A stretch of 64,000 nt of DNA from Prochlorococcus sp. MIT 1223 (GTDB taxonomy: Bacteria > Cyanobacteriota > Cyanobacteriia > PCC-6307 > Cyanobiaceae), in the NCBI RefSeq assembly GCF_034092465.1, contig NZ_CP139303.1:496001-560000 (forward strand), in the 5' to 3' direction. A model generated the notes under the pieces. It was not told the DNA's origin. It did no database searches and saw only the letters and a program-made list of their open reading frames with translations. The translations under genes were made by a program, and so were the position numbers. Shown one piece after another: positions 60,418 through 64,000 of the stretch; the stretch's first letter is position 1, and each line of letters begins with the position of its first letter.

Positions 60418-60450
60418 TGTTGAACCTTTTAGTTATATAAAGATAATTGC

Positions 60451-60456
60451 TATAAT
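60451..60456 (+). promoter_or_regulatory. TATAAT box upstream of the PfkB-family gene
   Basis: TATAAT occurs 67 bp upstream of ATG 60524 in the divergent gap. A weak TTTAGT-like -35 lies near 60428. Plausible promoter. Confidence 0.35.
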
Positions 60457-60523
60457 CAAAAAGTGTTGAATAAAGTAAGAATGATTTTATTCTTAAACAC
60501 ACAAACTAGAGATACTTTGCTAT

Positions 60524-61375
60524 ATGAAAATTTGGGAATTAGATAAATTAAAAAACTTGCCAAGTTTAAAACTAGCAGTAGTTGGACATGTTGAGTTTGT
60601 AAGATTTCTTTCAGTCGATCAATTGCCAAAAGCCGGTTCAATTAGTCATTCAAGAAGTTACATAGAGGAACCAGCTGGCGGTGGAGCTATTGCTGCGGTT
60701 CAAATGCAAAATCTAACCCAAGCGCAAGTACATTTTTTTACTTCTCTTGGCAAGGATTCAATAGGAGAAAGATGCTATGAACGCTTAAAAGAATTTGGCC
60801 TAACACTCAGAGTGGCTTGGAGGGAGAAAGCAACTAGACAAGGAATTAGTTTTGTCGATTCAAGCGGAGAAAGAGGTATCACCGTAATAGGAGAAAGACT
60901 TCAGCCAAACTCAAGAGATGATCTTCCTTGGGACGAACTTTCTGGATTTGATGGAATATTTTTCACAGCAGGTGATGCAAATGCAATGAAGCTATCTAGA
61001 AAAGCTAAATTTCTATCGGCCACTCCAAGAGTAGGCATAGATGAAATAAATAAATCAGCTGTACAATTAGATGTTCTAATTGGAAGTGGGCTCGACATAG
61101 GTGAAAAATATAATATCGATGAGATAAAAATAAGACCAAAGATGAGGATTTCCACAGAAGGAAGTAAAGGTGGAGAAGTATGGCCAGGAGGACGTTATAA
61201 AGCAGTTAATTTAAAGTCAAAAGTAATTGACACTTATGGGTGTGGAGATAGGTTTGCGGCAGGTGTAACTACTGGAATGGCAGCAGGATGGAACGTTAAA
61301 AAAGCTTTAAGTCTTGGAGCCCATTGTGGAGCAAATTGCACTTCTTACTTTGGTCCTTACATAAATGAAATTTAA
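60524..61375 (+). CDS. PfkB-family carbohydrate kinase
   Basis: Ribokinase/fructokinase superfamily. EPAGGGAIAAVQMQNL in the substrate domain and the C-terminal DTYGCGDRFAAGVTTG with catalytic D242 (PfkB signature 2). 283 aa, somewhat short but complete. Sugar or nucleoside substrate not fixed. Promoter-like TATAAT upstream. Confidence 0.88.
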   Translation: MKIWELDKLKNLPSLKLAVVGHVEFVRFLSVDQLPKAGSISHSRSYIEEPAGGGAIAAVQMQNLTQAQVHFFTSLGKDSIGERCYERLKEFGLTLRVAWREKATRQGISFVDSSGERGITVIGERLQPNSRDDLPWDELSGFDGIFFTAGDANAMKLSRKAKFLSATPRVGIDEINKSAVQLDVLIGSGLDIGEKYNIDEIKIRPKMRISTEGSKGGEVWPGGRYKAVNLKSKVIDTYGCGDRFAAGVTTGMAAGWNVKKALSLGAHCGANCTSYFGPYINEI

Positions 61376-61474
61376 TTAATAATATTCTCTATGAACAAAA
61401 CAAACCATCAGAAAAAATTAACCAAAGAGAAAACGAATAACTTAATTCAAGTTAAAACCAGGAAGGGGGAATCA

Positions 61475-61627
61475 ATGGCGAATATAATATTAATATATTT
61501 AACCATAATAATATTATTTATTGAATCTGTATATATCCTAATTAAAGGAATAAAGAGAGGTATATTCAGAAAAGAAGTACTTACACAAAAAAGTAAACTG
61601 GGTTTTGATATAATAATAAAAGGTTAA
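61475..61627 (+). CDS. Small one-helix membrane protein
   Basis: 50 aa from ATG 61475, chosen because AGGAAGGGGG lies just upstream as a strong ribosome site. One long hydrophobic helix (IILIYLTIIILFIESVYILI) then a basic tail. An in-frame ATG at 61391 would add 28 Lys/Asn-rich residues. No family recognised. Confidence 0.55.
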   Translation: MANIILIYLTIIILFIESVYILIKGIKRGIFRKEVLTQKSKLGFDIIIKG

Positions 61628-61718
61628 CCTAGATTAACACGAGCTACTAGTTACTTCTTGTTAAAAACTATATAATTACTCACGCTAGAGTTGTAATTGA
61701 AATAAGTTAATGCTTTAA

Positions 61719-62096
61719 TTGATAGAGGTCTTAATAATAAAAGTGAAGGAAATCATCATTATTATTATTTTATTTACAATAATAATGCTTATCTCTCAAT
61801 CAAGCAAAAATCAATACATACTTAAAAAGAATTTATTTTTAAAAAGATTCAAGAATAAAGGTAATTTGAGAGAAAAGTTATCAGAAAGATTTTCATATTC
61901 ACTTATGGGAGATCCAGATTCAGATATAAAAATTGGATCTTGGTATAGTGAAATAGAGCTAAGAGAAAAAGCTGATATTCACCGCGCAAGGCTAAGTAAA
62001 TACGGCAGGTCAAAGATGAATGGAGAAATGCTTTATGTTGGTCCCAAAGGAGGAGTATATAAATACAATTCAGATGGCAAGAAAAAATATTTGTAA
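61719..62096 (+). CDS. Small membrane-anchored protein with PBCV-adaptor-like basic C-terminus
   Basis: 125 aa. An N-terminal Ile-rich membrane segment (IIIIIILFTIIMLI), a charged central part, then the motif LYVGPKGGVYKYN...GKKKYL, which resembles the basic adaptor domain named from Chlorella viruses (PBCV). TTG 61719 or GTG 61743 could start it. A TATAAT lies at 61671. Domain name is from memory of the pattern. Confidence 0.68.
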   Translation: MIEVLIIKVKEIIIIIILFTIIMLISQSSKNQYILKKNLFLKRFKNKGNLREKLSERFSYSLMGDPDSDIKIGSWYSEIELREKADIHRARLSKYGRSKMNGEMLYVGPKGGVYKYNSDGKKKYL

Positions 62097-62129
62097 TTAA
62101 AGATTTATATAAATCAGCGCACTTAAAAT

Positions 62130-62363
62130 CTATTTAATATTTTGCGCTATCTCCTTATATTCTATAAAATCACGATTTGCCCAATGATTAAAATCAGCAA
62201 AACTTAGTTTTTGTTTTTTACCTTCTTTAAGTAATCCATCTCGGTCAGAACTAGAGTTTATCTCAAAGAAAGAGCCTTTTGATATCTTTTGTCTATAGCG
62301 CTTAGCAAGCTTTTCTATAGAGAAACCTTTTGGAGAAGGTCGAGGAGGCCAGAAATTATCCAA
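62130..62363 (-). CDS. Small conserved basic protein, function unknown
   Basis: 77 aa, soluble, highly charged. Start MDNFWPPRPSPKGFSIEKLAKRY; C-terminal part has LSFADFNHWANRDFIEYKEIA. Converges with the adaptor-like gene (33-bp gap). I recognise no domain. Confidence 0.68.
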   Translation of the reverse strand: MDNFWPPRPSPKGFSIEKLAKRYRQKISKGSFFEINSSSDRDGLLKEGKKQKLSFADFNHWANRDFIEYKEIAQNIK

Positions 62364-62480
62364 ATAATTTCGATAAATTACTTATTTATAGGAATAGCAA
62401 TTAAATAAAACAAATGCAATAGCTTTTTGTAAGTAATCGCTAAAAAAGATGACTATTAAAAAGATATTTATTATTTAAGA

Positions 62481-63050
62481 TTAGGCTCCGGGCATAGCAG
62501 GTTTGTAACCCCCACTGGAATCTGCCGCACACTCTAGGCTTTCTCTAGTGCCAACTCCTGTTATGGGGTTTATGCCCTCAGCTATTTTGCATAGATTTTT
62601 CTGGTCATCACTATCAAGGATTGCAAAAGTAAAGTCTGCACCCTCAATTCTTGCACCAGCAAAACTGCTCCCTGAGGCAATCATATTTACAAGAATCGCA
62701 TCTCTTAGATCTGTTTTTTGAAAGTTGACCCTATCAGAAAGTGTATCTGTAAGATTTATTCCTTTTAAATTTGCTCCTTTCAGATCAGAAAGGGTTAAAA
62801 CTGTTCCATGCAAATCTACGTCACTAAAATTTGCATCACGCGCAACTGCTCCAGCAATAGAAGATTTAGATAAATCTTGGCCGTGCAAATCAAAGCCTGT
62901 TATATCAGCACGGACATAATTAGGAACTTCATCTCCTGCTCCAGTTTTCTCAAAGGATGCAAGGGCATAAGAGGTCAATGGAATACTGAATAAAATCAGT
63001 AAAGCCATGACTAATGAAAGAAAGCTTTTTATTTTTAGTTCAAAAAACAT
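62481..63050 (-). CDS. Pentapeptide-repeat protein with signal peptide
   Basis: 189 aa. Signal peptide ending near TSYALA, then about ten A(D/N)LxG-type pentapeptides (for example AVARDANFSDVDLHG and LKGANLKGINL), forming a right-handed beta-helix. Two cysteines lie in the non-repeat C-terminus (LCKIAEG and LECAAD). Likely thylakoid lumen or periplasm. Function unknown. Confidence 0.88.
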   Translation of the reverse strand: MFFELKIKSFLSLVMALLILFSIPLTSYALASFEKTGAGDEVPNYVRADITGFDLHGQDLSKSSIAGAVARDANFSDVDLHGTVLTLSDLKGANLKGINLTDTLSDRVNFQKTDLRDAILVNMIASGSSFAGARIEGADFTFAILDSDDQKNLCKIAEGINPITGVGTRESLECAADSSGGYKPAMPGA

Positions 63051-63174
63051 TTTAATTAAGCCTTTAATTAACTCTGCCTAAAACAGATCATAAGAAGACA
63101 AATAAAAAATATAAAGGTAAATGGAGTTACTTTTGCAAAAGGTAAAACAATTATTTCTTAAACCCAGTCTCTTA

Positions 63175-63372
63175 CTAGAGGGGCCTTCCTGAAAGATATT
63201 GATGTATTGAAGGGTTCGTCCAATAAAGGCTTACGCATACCATCAGCAAAAGATTCAAACCAATCAATATTGAACCCATCATCACTACTTGCTGGTTACT
63301 TGGTTCAAGCTCATCAAGCTGTTCTGCTACTAAGGTATTTATCTTGTCTTTCATTAAATGATATTGTTTCAT
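63175..63372 (-). CDS. Small single-helix membrane protein
   Basis: 65 aa (or 59 from the internal ATG at 63354). One hydrophobic segment (VMMGSILIGLNLLLMVCVSLYW) with an acidic N-terminal part and a short tail. Divergent from the MIF homologue. No family recognised. Confidence 0.6.
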   Translation of the reverse strand: MKQYHLMKDKINTLVAEQLDELEPSNQQVVMMGSILIGLNLLLMVCVSLYWTNPSIHQYLSGRPL

Positions 63373-63526
63373 TGAATACTAATCTAACGAACATATATTT
63401 TTTTTGTGGCTAAGGCTGGGAAATCTACTGCAATTCACCCCGCTATCAGTTTATAGGCGCAATTTTCATAGATATTGATTGATATACCAAGTATATTTCT
63501 AAGAGAAGTCCTGCAATAGACAAGAA

Positions 63527-63865
63527 ATGCCATTAATTAAAATTCAGACCTCGCTAAAGTCAATAGATGATTCTGATAAATTTTTAACGGCTCTCTCATC
63601 CGAACTAGCAAAATCAACTGGAAAGCCAGAGAGTTATGTGATGACAATTCTGCAAACAAATATTCCCATGACATTTGGAGGATCTAATGATCCTTCTTGT
63701 TTTATTGAAATAAAATCAATTGGATCATTAAAGCCTGCAGAAATGTCTAAATCCTTTTGCAGTTTAGTTTCTAGAGCCACAAATATTCCTTCAAATAGAA
63801 TATACATTGCCTTTGAAGACGTAAGTCCAAGTAAATGGGGATTTAATGGAAATACCTTTGGATAA
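63527..63865 (+). CDS. MIF (macrophage migration inhibitory factor) homologue
   Basis: 112-aa tautomerase-superfamily protein. After Met removal Pro2 would be the N-terminal catalytic residue (MPLIKIQTSL); the family pattern PESYVMTILQ and IPSNRIYIAFEDVSPSKWGFNG follow. The mammalian CxxC is absent. A Prochlorococcus MIF homologue has been structurally characterised; the physiological role is unknown. Confidence 0.95.
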   Translation: MPLIKIQTSLKSIDDSDKFLTALSSELAKSTGKPESYVMTILQTNIPMTFGGSNDPSCFIEIKSIGSLKPAEMSKSFCSLVSRATNIPSNRIYIAFEDVSPSKWGFNGNTFG

Positions 63866-64000
63866 TTAATAGAGAATTATTTTTCGATTTAATAAGGCAA
63901 CTCATCAAATAAAAAAAAATTCTTGATCTTAAAGAAAAGATAGAAGAATGTTGCTAACTACTTGATTAAAGCTAATTAGGTGTGATCTTTGGAAAAGATT

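Noticed and set aside
63121-63192. 23-codon ORF after the pentapeptide gene
   Set aside because: Although AAGG lies upstream, it runs antisense into the end of the small membrane gene and has no known pattern.

Overview
The window looks like a core-genome segment of a marine picocyanobacterium, most likely a low-light-adapted Prochlorococcus. The evidence is the AT-rich sequence, the tight gene packing and the gene set: ferredoxin-NADP reductase without a visible phycobilisome-linker domain, chlI, petG, cytM, a PsbP/CyanoP lipoprotein, sasA, zwf-opcA, crtE, a lycopene cyclase, and the picocyanobacterial small RNA Yfr1 between an IMPDH-family gene and trxA. Genus is inferred from family knowledge and gene order; no search was run. 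I see no prophage, insertion sequence, CRISPR array or rRNA. One tRNA gene (Glu, UUC) is present.

Layout. 1-8150: 5' part of a psbP-like lipoprotein gene, recR, lipA, then a long minus-strand block (GNAT-like protein, trhO, bioB, uppS, cdaA, lysA) and rimI. 8346-17910: clpC, a GldA-like dehydrogenase and an alpha/beta hydrolase; cdsA and an Orn/Lys/Arg decarboxylase on the minus strand; an ABC1/UbiB kinase-like gene and an RsuA-type pseudouridine synthase. 17919-25700: a RodZ-like membrane HTH protein, malQ, small proteins, prs, sasA, tRNA-Glu and petH. 25841-36600: zwf-opcA-cobB, a RecD-like helicase, a DUF212 protein, crtE, folD and a 7TM-HD phosphodiesterase. 36800-44420: leuA, a GH57 glucan enzyme, a lycopene cyclase and gyrA. 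44776-54260: guaB3, Yfr1, trxA, hisH, rsmD, petG (antisense to the rsmD end), cytM, trmJ, a serine hydrolase, chlI, ruvC, formyl-THF cyclo-ligase, sufE and hom. 54361-64000: a small ORF, an orphan peptide-type ABC pair, a DUF1400 hydrolase, an MFS transporter, a PfkB kinase, and a cluster of short genes including one with a PBCV-adaptor-like tail, a pentapeptide protein and a MIF homologue.

Functional threads. Glucose-6-phosphate oxidation (zwf/opcA), glycogen metabolism (malQ, GH57) and ferredoxin-NADP reductase fit dark/light carbon and redox balance under a SasA clock output. A complete c-di-AMP turnover pair is present (cyclase CdaA at 5313-6215, HD phosphodiesterase at 34072-36174). Cofactor pathways (lipoate, biotin, folate, cobalamin, Fe-S, isoprenoids, chlorophyll) are well represented.

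The most unusual signals are two conserved genes (recR and the MFS transporter) whose reading frames extend upstream of any ATG/GTG/TTG, a membrane-anchor-like N-terminus on PetH, phased GATC-containing repeats upstream of sasA, a perfect palindrome upstream of guaB3 and another upstream of zwf, and a region of short membrane or basic proteins at 61.4-62.4 kb.
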